Shown piece after piece: positions 19,171-28,318 of a DNA stretch of 64,000 nt. The position numbers and the translations under genes are program-made. The number at the start of each line of letters is the position of its first letter. Positions within the stretch are counted from its first letter, which is position 1. This DNA comes from Microbulbifer litoralis (GTDB lineage Bacteria; Pseudomonadota; Gammaproteobacteria; Pseudomonadales; Cellvibrionaceae), in NCBI RefSeq assembly GCF_023634065.1, contig NZ_JALKCV010000015.1:1-64000 (forward strand). The letters run 5' to 3'. A model generated the notes under the pieces. The model had not been told where the DNA came from and made no database searches. It was given only the letters and a program-made list of their open reading frames with translations.

Positions 19171-19374
19171 ATGGCCAAGAAAAGTCGCCGTTCGTTTATC
19201 ACCAGTGTGCTTGCCTGTGTCGCCTTTGTCGCGGCGGCGATCTGGAGCTGGGACCTGCCGGTCGAAGATGTTCTCTCCTACCTGGTGTTGCTGCTGGTGT
19301 TGCTGCTGGTGATTATCGCCGCGGCACTGGCGGGCGGTGCTCTGCTGAACTGGCTGCGCAGGCGCAAAAAATAG
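19171..19374 (+). CDS. Small two-helix membrane protein
   Basis: A 67-residue protein starting at the ATG at 19171 after CGGGAAA. It has a basic start (MAKKSRRS), a hydrophobic helix at about residues 10-25, a short acidic loop (DLPVEDV), a very hydrophobic second helix (about 35-58) and a basic end (RRRKK). Its stop codon directly touches the ATG of the AraC-type regulator, so the two are likely one transcript. No family recognised. Confidence 0.6.
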   Translation: MAKKSRRSFITSVLACVAFVAAAIWSWDLPVEDVLSYLVLLLVLLLVIIAAALAGGALLNWLRRRKK

Positions 19375-20460
19375 ATGAGCGTATCGGAAGAGGATATCCG
19401 CATACCCATCGCCTATCTCGAGCGGCTGCTGGATGAAGCGGTGCGCCACGGCTGCGATCGCGCAGAGTTGCTGGCCTCCGTGGATATCGACGAGCGCGAA
19501 CTGGACGGCGTCGCGGCTTTCTCCGCAGTCAAGTACGGCCGGCTTTACCAGCGCGTCATGTGGCAGGTACAGGACGAGTGGTTCGGCATGCTCAGTGGTG
19601 GCCGGGTGCGTTCGGGCTCCTTTCGCCTGCTGTGCCTGACCGTGGTCAACTGCGCGACGGTGCGCCAGGCGATCACCCTGAGTGCCGAATTTATGGAGAT
19701 CTGCCGCGGCTTCAAGGTGAAGCCGATACTCGAGCCGGCCGGCGACGGTCGCGAGCGGGTGGTGATTCGGGGGATCAGTTCGCTGGCGGAGGGCGAGTTC
19801 GAGCGGTTGATCGCCGGGACCGATGCCGGTGTGATCCGCACCACGCTGGCGGTTTGGCACCGTTTCTACTGCTGGCTGGTGGGGCGCGAAATCCCGCTGG
19901 CGCGGCTGCATTTTTCCTTTCCCTGCCCGGAGGAGTTTCGCACCCTGGCCCAGAGCGAGGCCGGGGAGTTGCTGTTCGACCAGCCGGCCAACGCGCTGGA
20001 GTACGACAGCCGCTACCTGGACTACCCGGTGGTGCAAAGCCCGCAGACGCTGGAGGATTTTATCCGTACGGCGCCCTACCACCTGGTGATCAGCGACGGC
20101 AATGCCAACAGCATCAAGACCAAGGTCAAGACGATCCTGAACCGCGACGTGAGCGAATCCATGCCCGCGGCGGAGGTGGTGGCCGAGCGCCTGAACATGT
20201 CGGTCACGACGCTGCGCAGGCGCCTGCAGCAGGAGGGCACCTCCTACCAGAAATTGAAGGACGAGTGCCGTATGGAGGCCGCCTTCCACTACCTGAGCTG
20301 CCCGGATCTCTCCAACGGCCAGATTGCCGAGATGCTCGGTTTTGACGAGTCCAGCGCTTTCTTCCGCGCTTTCAAGAAGTGGACCGGGGTGACGCCCGGC
20401 GAATACCGCAGCCGCAAGCCGGCCGACATTGATCCCGTATCAACTATCAATGACCAGTGA
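19375..20460 (+). CDS. AraC-family transcriptional regulator (arabinose-bd type N-terminus)
   Basis: A 361-residue regulator. Residues about 20-210 form the N-terminal ligand domain found in OruR/ArgR-like AraC proteins (LLASVDIDERELDG..., WFGMLSGG, GSFRLLC). The C-terminal 100 residues hold the two helix-turn-helix motifs (VVAERLNMSVTTLRRRLQQE; IAEMLGFDESSAFFRAFKKW followed by TGVTPGEYR). Regulators of this architecture often control lipid or fatty-acid genes, and an acyl-CoA dehydrogenase gene begins 200 bases downstream in the same direction. It is therefore a plausible but unproved controller of that gene. Confidence 0.9.
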   Translation: MSVSEEDIRIPIAYLERLLDEAVRHGCDRAELLASVDIDERELDGVAAFSAVKYGRLYQRVMWQVQDEWFGMLSGGRVRSGSFRLLCLTVVNCATVRQAITLSAEFMEICRGFKVKPILEPAGDGRERVVIRGISSLAEGEFERLIAGTDAGVIRTTLAVWHRFYCWLVGREIPLARLHFSFPCPEEFRTLAQSEAGELLFDQPANALEYDSRYLDYPVVQSPQTLEDFIRTAPYHLVISDGNANSIKTKVKTILNRDVSESMPAAEVVAERLNMSVTTLRRRLQQEGTSYQKLKDECRMEAAFHYLSCPDLSNGQIAEMLGFDESSAFFRAFKKWTGVTPGEYRSRKPADIDPVSTINDQ

Positions 20461-20599
20461 TTCATCGGTATTTGATATTTGGTTTTTGCTATTTACTTTC
20501 CTTTTCCGCGCCCCATTCTGTCATCGCTTTGGACGGATTTCGCCATAGAGCGGCTCGCCGCCTTGCTACTATGATGAACCAATTGTAAGAATGAGTCAC

Positions 20600-20635
20600 A
20601 AGCCTGACCGACCGGTTCCCTCTGGTCGGTGGCTT
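20600..20635 (+). promoter_or_regulatory. Stem-loop in the leader of the acyl-CoA dehydrogenase gene
   Basis: AAGCC-TG-ACCGACC pairs with GGTCGGT-GGCTT around a 10-base loop, giving 12 pairs with a two-base bulge. It lies 26 bases before the start codon. A wider TTGTAAG/CTTACAA pair encloses the region. No T-run follows, so it is not a normal terminator; it may affect translation or mRNA stability, or bind a protein. Confidence 0.45.
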
Positions 20636-20660
20636 ACAACAGTGAATTGAGGGTAGCAGG

Positions 20661-22454
20661 ATGACCGATATCAAGATTCCACTGCGCGATATGCGCTTCG
20701 CCATGCGCGAACTGCTGGACTGGGACAAACACTACGAGTCCCTGGGCTACGACGAGGCCACCCCGGATCTGGTGGATGCCATCCTGGAAGAGGGCGCCAA
20801 GTTCTGTGAAAACGTCCTCGCGCCGCTGAACCAGGTGGGCGACCAGCAGGGTTGCACCTGGAACGACGGCGAAGTCACCACGCCCGAAGGCTTCAAGGAA
20901 GCCTACCAGCAGTTCGTGGAGGCCGGCTGGCCGTCCCTCGCCCACAATCCCGACCACGGTGGCCAGGGTCTGCCGCCGTCGCTGGGGACCGTCATGAGTG
21001 AAATGGTGGGCACCAGCAACTGGTCCTGGGGCATGTACCCGGGCCTGTCCCACGGTGCCATGAACACCCTGGAAGCCCATGGCACCGACGAGCAGAAGGA
21101 AGCCTACCTGACCAAACTGGTCGAGGGCACCTGGACCGGCACCATGTGCCTGACCGAGCCCCACTGCGGTACCGACCTGGGTATCCTGCGCTCCAAGGCC
21201 GAGCCCAATGATGACGGCTCCTACTCCATCACCGGCACCAAGATTTTCATCTCAGCCGGTGAGCACGATATGGCCGAGAACATCGTGCATATCGTGCTGG
21301 CGCGCCTGCCCGATGCCCCCGCCGGCACCAAGGGTATCTCCCTGTTTATCGTGCCCAAGTTCCTGCCCAACGCGGACGGTTCCGTCGGCGAGCGCAACGG
21401 CGTGACCTGCGGTTCCCTGGAGCACAAGATGGGCATCCACGGCAACGCCACTGCCGTGCTGAATTTCGACGGCGCCAAAGGCTTCCTGATCGGCCCCCCC
21501 AACAAGGGCCTGAACTGCATGTTCACCTTCATGAACACCGCGCGCCTGGGCACCGCCCTCCAGGGCCTGGCGCACACCGAGGTGGGCTTCCAGAAGTCCC
21601 TCGCCTACGCCAGGGACCGCCTGCAGATGCGCTCCCTGAGTGGCCCGAAAAACCCGGATGGCGTCGCGGACCCGATCATCGTGCATCCGGACGTGCGCCG
21701 CATGCTGCTGACCCAGAAGGCGTTTGCCGAGGGCGGCCGCATGCTGGTGATGCTGTGTGCTCAGCAGGTGGACCGCACCCACAAGGGCAGCGAGGATGAG
21801 CGGAAAGAGGCCGACGAGCTGCTGGCCTTCCTGACGCCGATCGCCAAGGCCTTCCTGACCGAAACCGGCTTCGAATCCGCCAACCTGGGCCTGCAGTGTT
21901 TCGGCGGCCACGGTTACATCGCCGAGTGGGGCATGGAGCAGAACGTGCGCGACGCGCGTATCGCCACCATCTACGAGGGCACCACCGGTATCCAGGCATT
22001 GGACCTGCTGGGCCGCAAGGTGCTGATGAGCCAGGGCGAAAAACTGCGCCGTTTCACCAAGATGGTGCACAAGTTCTGCCAGGCCGAGATCGACAACGAA
22101 GCGCTGGCGCCCTTCGTCACCAAGCTGCAGGATCTGAACCAGCAGTGGGGCGAGCTGACCATGAATGTCGGCGCCAAGGCGATGGAAAACCCGGACGAGG
22201 TTGGGGCGGCTTCCGTCGACTACCTGATGTACTCCGGCTACGCCGTACAGGCATTCCTGTGGGCCCGCGCGGCCAGGGTTGCCAACGACAAGCTGGCCGC
22301 CGGCGACGGCGAAGCGGAGTTCTACCGCGCCAAACTGGCCACCGCTCGCTTCTACTTCGACCGCATCCTGCCGCGTACCGCGACCCACGCGGCGGCGATG
22401 CAGAGCGGCGCCGACAACCTGATGGAACTGGACGCGGAACACTTCGCTTTCTGA
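20661..22454 (+). CDS. Acyl-CoA dehydrogenase, long (597 aa) FadE/DmdC-like form
   Basis: The protein has the acyl-CoA dehydrogenase N-terminal, middle (TGTMCLTEPHCGTDL, ITGTKIFISAGEHD) and C-terminal domains. The catalytic Glu lies in IATIYEGTTGIQALDLLGRK, and a 120-residue C-terminal extension is typical of the 590-600 residue forms. It removes hydrogens from acyl-CoA at C2-C3 using FAD, the first step of beta-oxidation. The exact chain-length or substrate class cannot be read from sequence; relatives include 3-methylmercaptopropionyl-CoA dehydrogenases. A terminator follows. The gene is near the SCP2-like gene and fadD, and fadBA is in the same window. Confidence 0.92.
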   Translation: MTDIKIPLRDMRFAMRELLDWDKHYESLGYDEATPDLVDAILEEGAKFCENVLAPLNQVGDQQGCTWNDGEVTTPEGFKEAYQQFVEAGWPSLAHNPDHGGQGLPPSLGTVMSEMVGTSNWSWGMYPGLSHGAMNTLEAHGTDEQKEAYLTKLVEGTWTGTMCLTEPHCGTDLGILRSKAEPNDDGSYSITGTKIFISAGEHDMAENIVHIVLARLPDAPAGTKGISLFIVPKFLPNADGSVGERNGVTCGSLEHKMGIHGNATAVLNFDGAKGFLIGPPNKGLNCMFTFMNTARLGTALQGLAHTEVGFQKSLAYARDRLQMRSLSGPKNPDGVADPIIVHPDVRRMLLTQKAFAEGGRMLVMLCAQQVDRTHKGSEDERKEADELLAFLTPIAKAFLTETGFESANLGLQCFGGHGYIAEWGMEQNVRDARIATIYEGTTGIQALDLLGRKVLMSQGEKLRRFTKMVHKFCQAEIDNEALAPFVTKLQDLNQQWGELTMNVGAKAMENPDEVGAASVDYLMYSGYAVQAFLWARAARVANDKLAAGDGEAEFYRAKLATARFYFDRILPRTATHAAAMQSGADNLMELDAEHFAF

Positions 22455-22470
22455 TCTCCCGCAGTAATGA

Positions 22471-22499
22471 AAAACCGCCGGCATCCCGGCGGTTTTTTT
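22471..22499 (+). terminator. Terminator after acyl-CoA dehydrogenase
   Basis: AAACCGCCGG and CCGGCGGTTT pair around CATC (TC at centre) and a run of seven T ends the hairpin. Confidence 0.9.
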
Positions 22500-22534
22500 A
22501 TGGCGCCGCCAGCGGCTTTTTTTGAGGGGATCTG

Positions 22535-22852
22535 ATGCAGTTGCCAGACCAGACAGTCGCACGCCTGCGGCGCCTCACTTGTTTGCACCCACTCACTCGG
22601 GTACAGTTCCGGCTTCCCGACGCCAGTGATTTCTACGTCCTGTTGTCGCTGGAAGCCGGCGATGTCTCGGCGGTTTCGCACTACGGTGAGACACGCGATC
22701 CGGCCCTGACGCTGGAAATGTCGAATGGCACATTAAGTGCTATATTGGATGGCCGCCTCAGCGCCCGACACGCGTTTCTCCTCGGTGAGATCCGCTACTC
22801 CGGCGACCGGGACCTGGCCGCTTCGCTGGCCGATCTGTTCCCGGCCGGTTGA
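22535..22852 (+). CDS. SCP2-like sterol/lipid-binding domain protein
   Basis: A 105-residue single-domain protein. The second half matches the SCP2 pattern: DPALTLEMSNGTLSAILDGRLSARHAFLLGEIRYSGD...ASLADLF, where a conserved dipped helix and the G-[KE]-I-x-x-G-D strand form a hydrophobic tunnel. Such proteins carry acyl-CoA or other lipids. GAGGGG lies upstream of the ATG. Its place between an acyl-CoA dehydrogenase and fadD supports a role in fatty-acid handling. Confidence 0.75.
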   Translation: MQLPDQTVARLRRLTCLHPLTRVQFRLPDASDFYVLLSLEAGDVSAVSHYGETRDPALTLEMSNGTLSAILDGRLSARHAFLLGEIRYSGDRDLAASLADLFPAG

Positions 22853-23033
22853 TTGCGGGCGCGGCGTCTGCCGTCGCCAAGACCGTTATACAAACGAAAG
22901 GCAACCGGGAAAGCTCGACGGCACCCGGTTGTACAAAAACAAACAATAATTATTGGTCCGTGGCGATCCGCCTTGCGCGAATTCGTCTATAAACGGACAG
23001 GCGACAACAACAAACAGGACTGGGAGAAGACAG

Positions 23034-24671
23034 TTGGATATCGATCGCAGCATTCTCGACGTATTTTCAAGCGCCTGCGCCAAATTCAGTGAAAGACCGG
23101 CATTTACCTGCCTCGGGCAGACGCTCACCATCGGCGACATCGACAGGCTGAGCGCCAGGTTTGCTTCCTACCTGCAGCACCACACCGACCTGGAGCCCGG
23201 CGATCGTATCGCAGTCCAGCTGCCCAATGTGCTGCAGTACCCGGTAGTGGTATTCGGTGCCCTGCGCGCCGGCTTGGTGGTCGTGAATACCAACCCGCTC
23301 TATACCCATCGCGAACTGAAACACCAGTTGAATGATTCCGGCGCCAAGGCGCTGGTGGTGCTGGCGAACATCGCCGATACCGCCTCCCAGGTCGTCGCCG
23401 AGACTGGGGTCAAGCAGGTCATCGTCAGCGAGATCGCCGACCTGCACAGCCCGCTGAAGCGCGTGCTGATCAACAGCGTGGCCAAGTACATCAAGAAAAT
23501 GGTGCCGGACTTCTCCTTTGCCAACCAGGTGAACTTCCGCGATGCCATGTCCATGGGCGGCAACCAGCCGCACGAGGATGTCCAGCGCTCCCCGGACGAT
23601 ATCGCCGTGCTGCAATATACCGGCGGCACCACCGGCGTCGCCAAGGGCGCTATGCTCACCAACCGCAACCTGGTGGCCAATATGGAGCAGGTGCGCGAGG
23701 CACTGGGAGACTCCATGAAGGAGGGCGAGGAGTTCTATGTGGCACCGTTGCCGCTGTACCATATCTACGCCTTCACCATTCACTGCATGTGCCTTTTCTC
23801 CTCCGGCAACCACTCGCTGCTGATTCCCAACCCGCGGGACATCCCGGCGTTCGTCAAAACCCTGAAGGGCCTGCGCTTTACCGGTTTTGCCGGCCTGAAC
23901 ACCCTGTTCAACGGCCTGATGCGCAACCCGGAATTTGCCGAGCTGGATTTCAGCAAGCTGCACACCACCTGTTCCGGCGGCATGGCCTTGACGCGCGACA
24001 CGGCCAAGCGCTGGGAGGAGATGACCGGTTGCGTGGTTACCGAGGGTTACGGCATGACCGAAACCTCCCCGGTAGTTTCCTTCAACCCGGCGGATGCCGT
24101 GCAGCTGGGCACCGTGGGTGTACCGGTGCCCGGTACCGAGGCCAAGGTGGTGGACGAGAACGACAACGATCTGCCCAACAATTCCCCGGGCGAACTGTGC
24201 GTGCGCGGCCCGCAGGTCATGAAAGGCTACTGGCAGCGCCCGGAGGCCACAGCCGAGACCATCGACAGTGAGGGCTGGTTGCGCACCGGCGATATGGCGG
24301 TGATCCAGGACGACGGTTACATCAAGATTGTCGATCGCAAGAAGGATATGATCATCGTGTCCGGCTTCAATGTGTACCCGAACGAGATCGAGGACGTGGT
24401 CAGCGCGCACGAGAAAGTGGCCGAGGCCGCGGCCATCGGTGTGCCCAATGAGAAAAGCGGCGAACAGGTCAAGCTGTTCGTGGTCAAGGCGGATGCATCC
24501 TTGACCGAGGAAGAGGTGATCGCCTACTGCCGCGAAAACATGACCGCGTACAAAGTGCCGAAGAACATCGAATTCCGGGAAGACCTGCCCAAGACCAACG
24601 TCGGCAAGATCCTGCGCCGCGAGCTGCGCGACGAGGAACTGAAGAAGATGGAGACCGCGGTCAGCGCTTGA
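23034..24671 (+). CDS. fadD: Long-chain-fatty-acid CoA ligase FadD
   Basis: A 545-residue adenylate-forming enzyme that activates fatty acids with ATP and CoA. The P-loop is YTGGTTGVAKGAM; other core motifs are YGMTETSP, GWLRTGD, the hinge DRKKDMIIVSGFN and the C-terminal PKTNVGKILRRELR. It closely follows proteobacterial FadD, for example in DRIAVQLPNVLQYPV and VNTNPLYTHRELKHQ. The likely start is a TTG at 23034, seven bases after GGGAG; the frame is open farther upstream without a good site. The N-terminus is then about 20 residues shorter than in Pseudomonas. A strong bidirectional terminator follows. Confidence 0.94.
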   Translation: MDIDRSILDVFSSACAKFSERPAFTCLGQTLTIGDIDRLSARFASYLQHHTDLEPGDRIAVQLPNVLQYPVVVFGALRAGLVVVNTNPLYTHRELKHQLNDSGAKALVVLANIADTASQVVAETGVKQVIVSEIADLHSPLKRVLINSVAKYIKKMVPDFSFANQVNFRDAMSMGGNQPHEDVQRSPDDIAVLQYTGGTTGVAKGAMLTNRNLVANMEQVREALGDSMKEGEEFYVAPLPLYHIYAFTIHCMCLFSSGNHSLLIPNPRDIPAFVKTLKGLRFTGFAGLNTLFNGLMRNPEFAELDFSKLHTTCSGGMALTRDTAKRWEEMTGCVVTEGYGMTETSPVVSFNPADAVQLGTVGVPVPGTEAKVVDENDNDLPNNSPGELCVRGPQVMKGYWQRPEATAETIDSEGWLRTGDMAVIQDDGYIKIVDRKKDMIIVSGFNVYPNEIEDVVSAHEKVAEAAAIGVPNEKSGEQVKLFVVKADASLTEEEVIAYCRENMTAYKVPKNIEFREDLPKTNVGKILRRELRDEELKKMETAVSA

Positions 24672-24701
24672 CCGGTTTTCCCCGAAGGTCGCAGGCATAA
24701 C

Positions 24702-24736
24702 AAAAAAGCCCCGCCAGTCCGGCGGGGCTTTTTTTG
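24702..24736. terminator. Bidirectional terminator between fadD and the GGDEF-like gene
   Basis: AAAAAAGCCCCGCC and GGCGGGGCTTTTTTT pair around AGTCC. It serves both converging genes. Confidence 0.92.
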
Positions 24737-24756
24737 TTGTGCCTGTGAAAACCCGA

Positions 24757-25659
24757 TCAGGGATCCACTGTCTCCCTCTGTGGCGGCGCTTCACTCCAGG
24801 TTATAGCGCAACGCTCGTCCCGTTCGCGCGCCGATTTCAGCGCCTGCCTGGCGCGCAGCAGGAGTGTCCCGGCAGTGGCCTGCGGTGTGGGTCGGCAGCT
24901 GTGGCCGCCGATGCTGACCGACAGCCATTCGGAAAGCGGCCTGTCCCGCCACCGGAGGCTGTCAATGGCCTGCGCCAGGCGGCGGGTCAGGGCGCCGATA
25001 CCGGTCGGGTCCGTGCCGGCCAGTATCAGTGCAAATTCATGTTTGCCGATGCGCGCCACGAAGTCGCTCCAGCGGCCGGCATTCCGTTCCAGGCAGCGCG
25101 CCAGGCACTGCATGGCGCTGTCGCGCTGTGCCCGCGCCACAACATCTTTTCCTTCCGCCGGCGCGACTGGTCCGGTTTCCAGTAGCAACAGGGACAGGGA
25201 GGTGCGCTGGCACACCGCCAGTTTCCACTGGTGCTCGAGTTGTCGTGCGAAGACATCGTATTCCGGTAAACCCGTGACCGGGTCAACCGTGTTGCCGCCC
25301 GCGGCAACCTGCAACTGTCGGGCTGGGGCCGCAGGCGCGTCGGAGCGGGCAAGAAACTCCACCAGGTAGGTGATATCGGCGGCATCGAGAAAGTCGACAC
25401 GGGTGACCCGGGCCAGCCTGTCGGATAGTGGCCCGGTAAACACGGTATCCACCAGGTGTATCTGTCGGTTGCGATTGATTGCCGTCCAGGCAGTCTGCCA
25501 TGCGGCATCGCTGGCGATATGGTCCGCGAGGCTGTGGTGGCGTTCGCCGGCGAGGAGTGTCTGCAGTTTGCTGCTGAGGGCGATCCAGTTACCGATGCCG
25601 TCGCAGATTCCGCTGGGAACCGAGTAGGTGTTGAGTAGTGAAACCAGTTCCGGAGTCAT
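24757..25659 (-). CDS. Degenerate GGDEF-domain protein
   Basis: A 300-residue protein without membrane helices. Residues about 125-285 follow a GGDEF fold: DPVTGLPEYDVF at the start, the alpha/beta core, and VSIGGHSC near the end. The active-site signature is GKHEF at residues 205-209 in place of GG[DE]EF, so GTP condensation to c-di-GMP is unlikely. The N-terminal 120 residues have no recognised domain. No RxxD inhibitory site is obvious. It might still bind c-di-GMP or GTP or act as a structural sensor. It stands alone between fadD and a PsiE-like gene. Confidence 0.75.
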   Translation of the reverse strand: MTPELVSLLNTYSVPSGICDGIGNWIALSSKLQTLLAGERHHSLADHIASDAAWQTAWTAINRNRQIHLVDTVFTGPLSDRLARVTRVDFLDAADITYLVEFLARSDAPAAPARQLQVAAGGNTVDPVTGLPEYDVFARQLEHQWKLAVCQRTSLSLLLLETGPVAPAEGKDVVARAQRDSAMQCLARCLERNAGRWSDFVARIGKHEFALILAGTDPTGIGALTRRLAQAIDSLRWRDRPLSEWLSVSIGGHSCRPTPQATAGTLLLRARQALKSARERDERCAITWSEAPPQRETVDP

Positions 25660-25953
25660 GGTGACAGGGCTTTATCAATTTATCGTGGTTCGCTGTACGT
25701 CAAATTGCGACACCCGAGTATAGGTTTCCGTCCCGGACGCGATAGTGGCCGGACATCAAATCGGAGCATCCGGGGTGAATTTCTCCGCCGCGGGGGCGGC
25801 AATGGCGCCTGTTTCGTTGGTATAAAGGGCTTCGCGCTTCCGGTATCACCTGCGGTGGTGTTGCCGTGCCGGCTCCCGCCCGGGCCTCCTCGCGCCAGTC
25901 TGCGCTATAAGTAGGGGGCAGGGATTTCCTATCGGTGGGTGCTGGAGTGGGCG

Positions 25954-26424
25954 ATGGCAGGTGACAACGAGCGACATACTCTGATTCACGAGGAGTTGCC
26001 CAAGGAACACGACGATCCGCTGATCCGTGTGCTGCATGGAATCATCCGCAATTCGGTGCGGTTGCTGGCTGTACTGATGGCATTGGTGATCGTCTGGGGT
26101 GTCGCCGATGTGGTCCTGGTGCTGTACGAGCGGCTGATGGCGCCGCCGGTTTTCCTGCTCGATTACAGCGATCTGTTCGATGTATTCGGCGCATTCATGC
26201 TGGTGCTGATCGCGATAGAGATCTTTATCAATATCCGACTGTACCTGGGGTCCTATGTCATCCCGATTCAGTTGGTGATCGCAACGGCACTGATGGCCAT
26301 TGCCAGGAAGGTGATTGTGATGGATCTCGCCGACATAGCGCCCCTGTACATCCTGGCCATCGCGGCAGTGGTGCTGGCGCTGGGTGTGACCTACTGGCTG
26401 GTGGCCAAGAAAGATCACTATTGA
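25954..26424 (+). CDS. PsiE-family membrane protein
   Basis: A 156-residue protein with a charged N-terminus and four membrane helices (about residues 32-52, 70-90, 98-118 and 130-150). The family features are the DLFDVFGAFMLVLIAIEIFINIRLYL segment and the ATALMAIARKVIVMD motif, as in phosphate-starvation-inducible PsiE. The function of PsiE is poorly known. The ATG at 25954 follows GGAGTGGGC; a GTG at 25939 is possible. No Pho box is evident upstream. Confidence 0.78.
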   Translation: MAGDNERHTLIHEELPKEHDDPLIRVLHGIIRNSVRLLAVLMALVIVWGVADVVLVLYERLMAPPVFLLDYSDLFDVFGAFMLVLIAIEIFINIRLYLGSYVIPIQLVIATALMAIARKVIVMDLADIAPLYILAIAAVVLALGVTYWLVAKKDHY

Positions 26425-26465
26425 AAGAAATATCTTCGCTTTCCTGCTTCTTTTTTTGGCCAATA

Positions 26466-26495
26466 AAAAAGGGCGAACCGCAGTCCGCCCCTTAA
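26466..26495. terminator. Hairpin between converging psiE-like and M28 genes
   Basis: AAAAAAGGGCG and CCGCCCCTTA form an imperfect stem. Read on the minus strand, the T-run follows the stem and would end the peptidase transcript. Confidence 0.55.
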
Positions 26496-26509
26496 TAGTC
26501 TTTCCCCGT

Positions 26510-28318
26510 CTACTGCCTGGTATCGGCGCTGCTGTCGCGGATTGCGCGGAACTCGTTGCCCTCGTACCAGTTGGGCCAGTCGCGGCTGTTGGCCAGTTCC
26601 AGGCCCAGTTGCAGGCCCAGTTGCAGATCCATGGCGGCGCCCTTCAGGTTCCAGTCCGGATCGTATTCATCGCCGGGTTTGTGATAGGCGTGGGCAGTGT
26701 ATTCCTCGCTCTTCTGTTGTGCCCACTCGCGGCCGTGCGCGAAGCTGTCGCTGCCCGAGTCGAAGTAGAGCATCGGCACGCCTTTCTTGGCCAGGCTGAA
26801 GTGATCGGAGCGGTAGAAGTAGCCGCGTTCCGGATGCTCTTCCGGCGCCAGGTAGCGGCCCTGTTTTTCCGCGGCTTTTTCCAGCAGTTTTTCCAGTTCA
26901 CTGTTGCCGTAGCCCACCACGATCACATCGCGCATCGGGCCCAGTACGCCCATGGCGTCGAAGTTGATACCGGCAACTGTATTGGCCAGCGGTACCACCG
27001 GGTTGGCGGCGTAGTACTTGGAGCCCAGCAGGCCGGATTCCTCGGCGGTGACAGCCACGAATACCAGCGAGCGTTCGGGGCGTTCCGGCATTGCCGCAGC
27101 CTGGCGCGCCATGGCCAGCAGGCCGGCGGTGCCGGTGGCATTGTCGACGGCGCCGTTGAAGATGTGGTCCCCGCCCTCGGCATTGTCGTTGATGCCCAGG
27201 TGATCCCAGTGCGCGGTATAGATGACCGCCTCATCCGGGTGCTTGCTGCCCGGCAGTTTGGCTACCACGTTGCGCGAGTCGGAGGTGCGCAGCTGGTTCT
27301 CCAGCTTGACGCTGGCGTTCAGGCCCAGCGGTTTGGCCTTGAAGTCGCGGGTCTTGGCCGCTTCCATTTCCTCTGCAAGGTCGAGGCCGGCGGCCTCGAA
27401 AACGGCTTTGGCGGCATCGTTGGTCATCCAGGATTCCACGGCAATGCGGCCGGCGTTCTTGTCATCCGCCGCCAGGCTGATCTGGGCGCCGGACCAGCTG
27501 CCGCTGACCACTTCCCAGGGATAGCCGGCGGCGCCGGTCTCGTGGATGATGATGGCGCCGTCGGCGCCCTGGCGCGCGGCCTCCTCGAATTTGTAGCTCC
27601 AGCGGCCGTAGTAAGTCATGGCGTTGCCGTTGAACAGGTTTTTGTCCTGGGTGGCATAGCCCGGGTCGTTGACCAGGATCACGGCGGTTTTGCCGCTCAT
27701 GTCCAGGCCGGCATAGTCGTTCCAGTCGTTCTCCGGTGCGACGATACCGTAGCCGACGAACACCAGCTCACTGTTGTCCAGTTCGGAAGCGGCGGTCTGG
27801 CGCTGGGTGAAGGCGACCATGTCCGTGAGCGGTTGCAGTGACTTGTGGAAGTCCTTTCCCTCGTCGGCGCCGGTGATTTCCATCGGTGTGGATGTGATCT
27901 GCATTTCCACCACCGGTACCTGCTGGAACCAGCTGGGATTGCCGTCGGCGTCGGTGGCGCCGGGCTCCAGCCCCAGTTCCTTGAAATGGTCCGCCAGGTA
28001 ATTGACGGTTTTCTCCTCGCCCTCGGTGGCCGGTGCGCGGCCCTCGTAGGCGTCGGAAGCGAGGATTTCAACATGCTTGTGCAGGTCTGCGGCCATGGCA
28101 TCCACCTGGGCCTGCTCGGCGTCGCTCAGTTGCGGCTGCTTGGCGGGGGCGGTGCTGTCAGTGTCAGGGGTGGTCTGTGCCGGTTGCGCCTCGCTCGGCG
28201 GTGTGGCTTCGGCGCCGGCTTCACTGCCGGGAGCCCGGGTGTCCTTGCCGCAGGCGGTGAGGGCGCCACTGACGGCGACCACCAGGCCGAGATGGCGCCA
28301 GAGAGTCGGTATTCGCAT
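26510..28318 (-). CDS. M28-family zinc peptidase lipoprotein with PA domain
   Basis: A 602-residue exported peptidase. The signal peptide ends in the lipobox LTAC (Cys23), then a Pro/Thr/Ala-rich spacer of about 40 residues. A PA-like insert covers about 180-340. Zinc ligands of the M28 fold are visible: H370 and D372 in YTAHWDHLG, D392 in AVDNATG, the catalytic pair E426-E427 in VTAEESGLLG, D454 in NFDAMG and H546 in AYHKPGD. It should release N-terminal residues from peptides at the cell surface or in the periplasm. The next gene on this strand is an M14 carboxypeptidase, so the two may serve peptide scavenging together. Confidence 0.93.
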   Translation of the reverse strand: MRIPTLWRHLGLVVAVSGALTACGKDTRAPGSEAGAEATPPSEAQPAQTTPDTDSTAPAKQPQLSDAEQAQVDAMAADLHKHVEILASDAYEGRAPATEGEEKTVNYLADHFKELGLEPGATDADGNPSWFQQVPVVEMQITSTPMEITGADEGKDFHKSLQPLTDMVAFTQRQTAASELDNSELVFVGYGIVAPENDWNDYAGLDMSGKTAVILVNDPGYATQDKNLFNGNAMTYYGRWSYKFEEAARQGADGAIIIHETGAAGYPWEVVSGSWSGAQISLAADDKNAGRIAVESWMTNDAAKAVFEAAGLDLAEEMEAAKTRDFKAKPLGLNASVKLENQLRTSDSRNVVAKLPGSKHPDEAVIYTAHWDHLGINDNAEGGDHIFNGAVDNATGTAGLLAMARQAAAMPERPERSLVFVAVTAEESGLLGSKYYAANPVVPLANTVAGINFDAMGVLGPMRDVIVVGYGNSELEKLLEKAAEKQGRYLAPEEHPERGYFYRSDHFSLAKKGVPMLYFDSGSDSFAHGREWAQQKSEEYTAHAYHKPGDEYDPDWNLKGAAMDLQLGLQLGLELANSRDWPNWYEGNEFRAIRDSSADTRQ

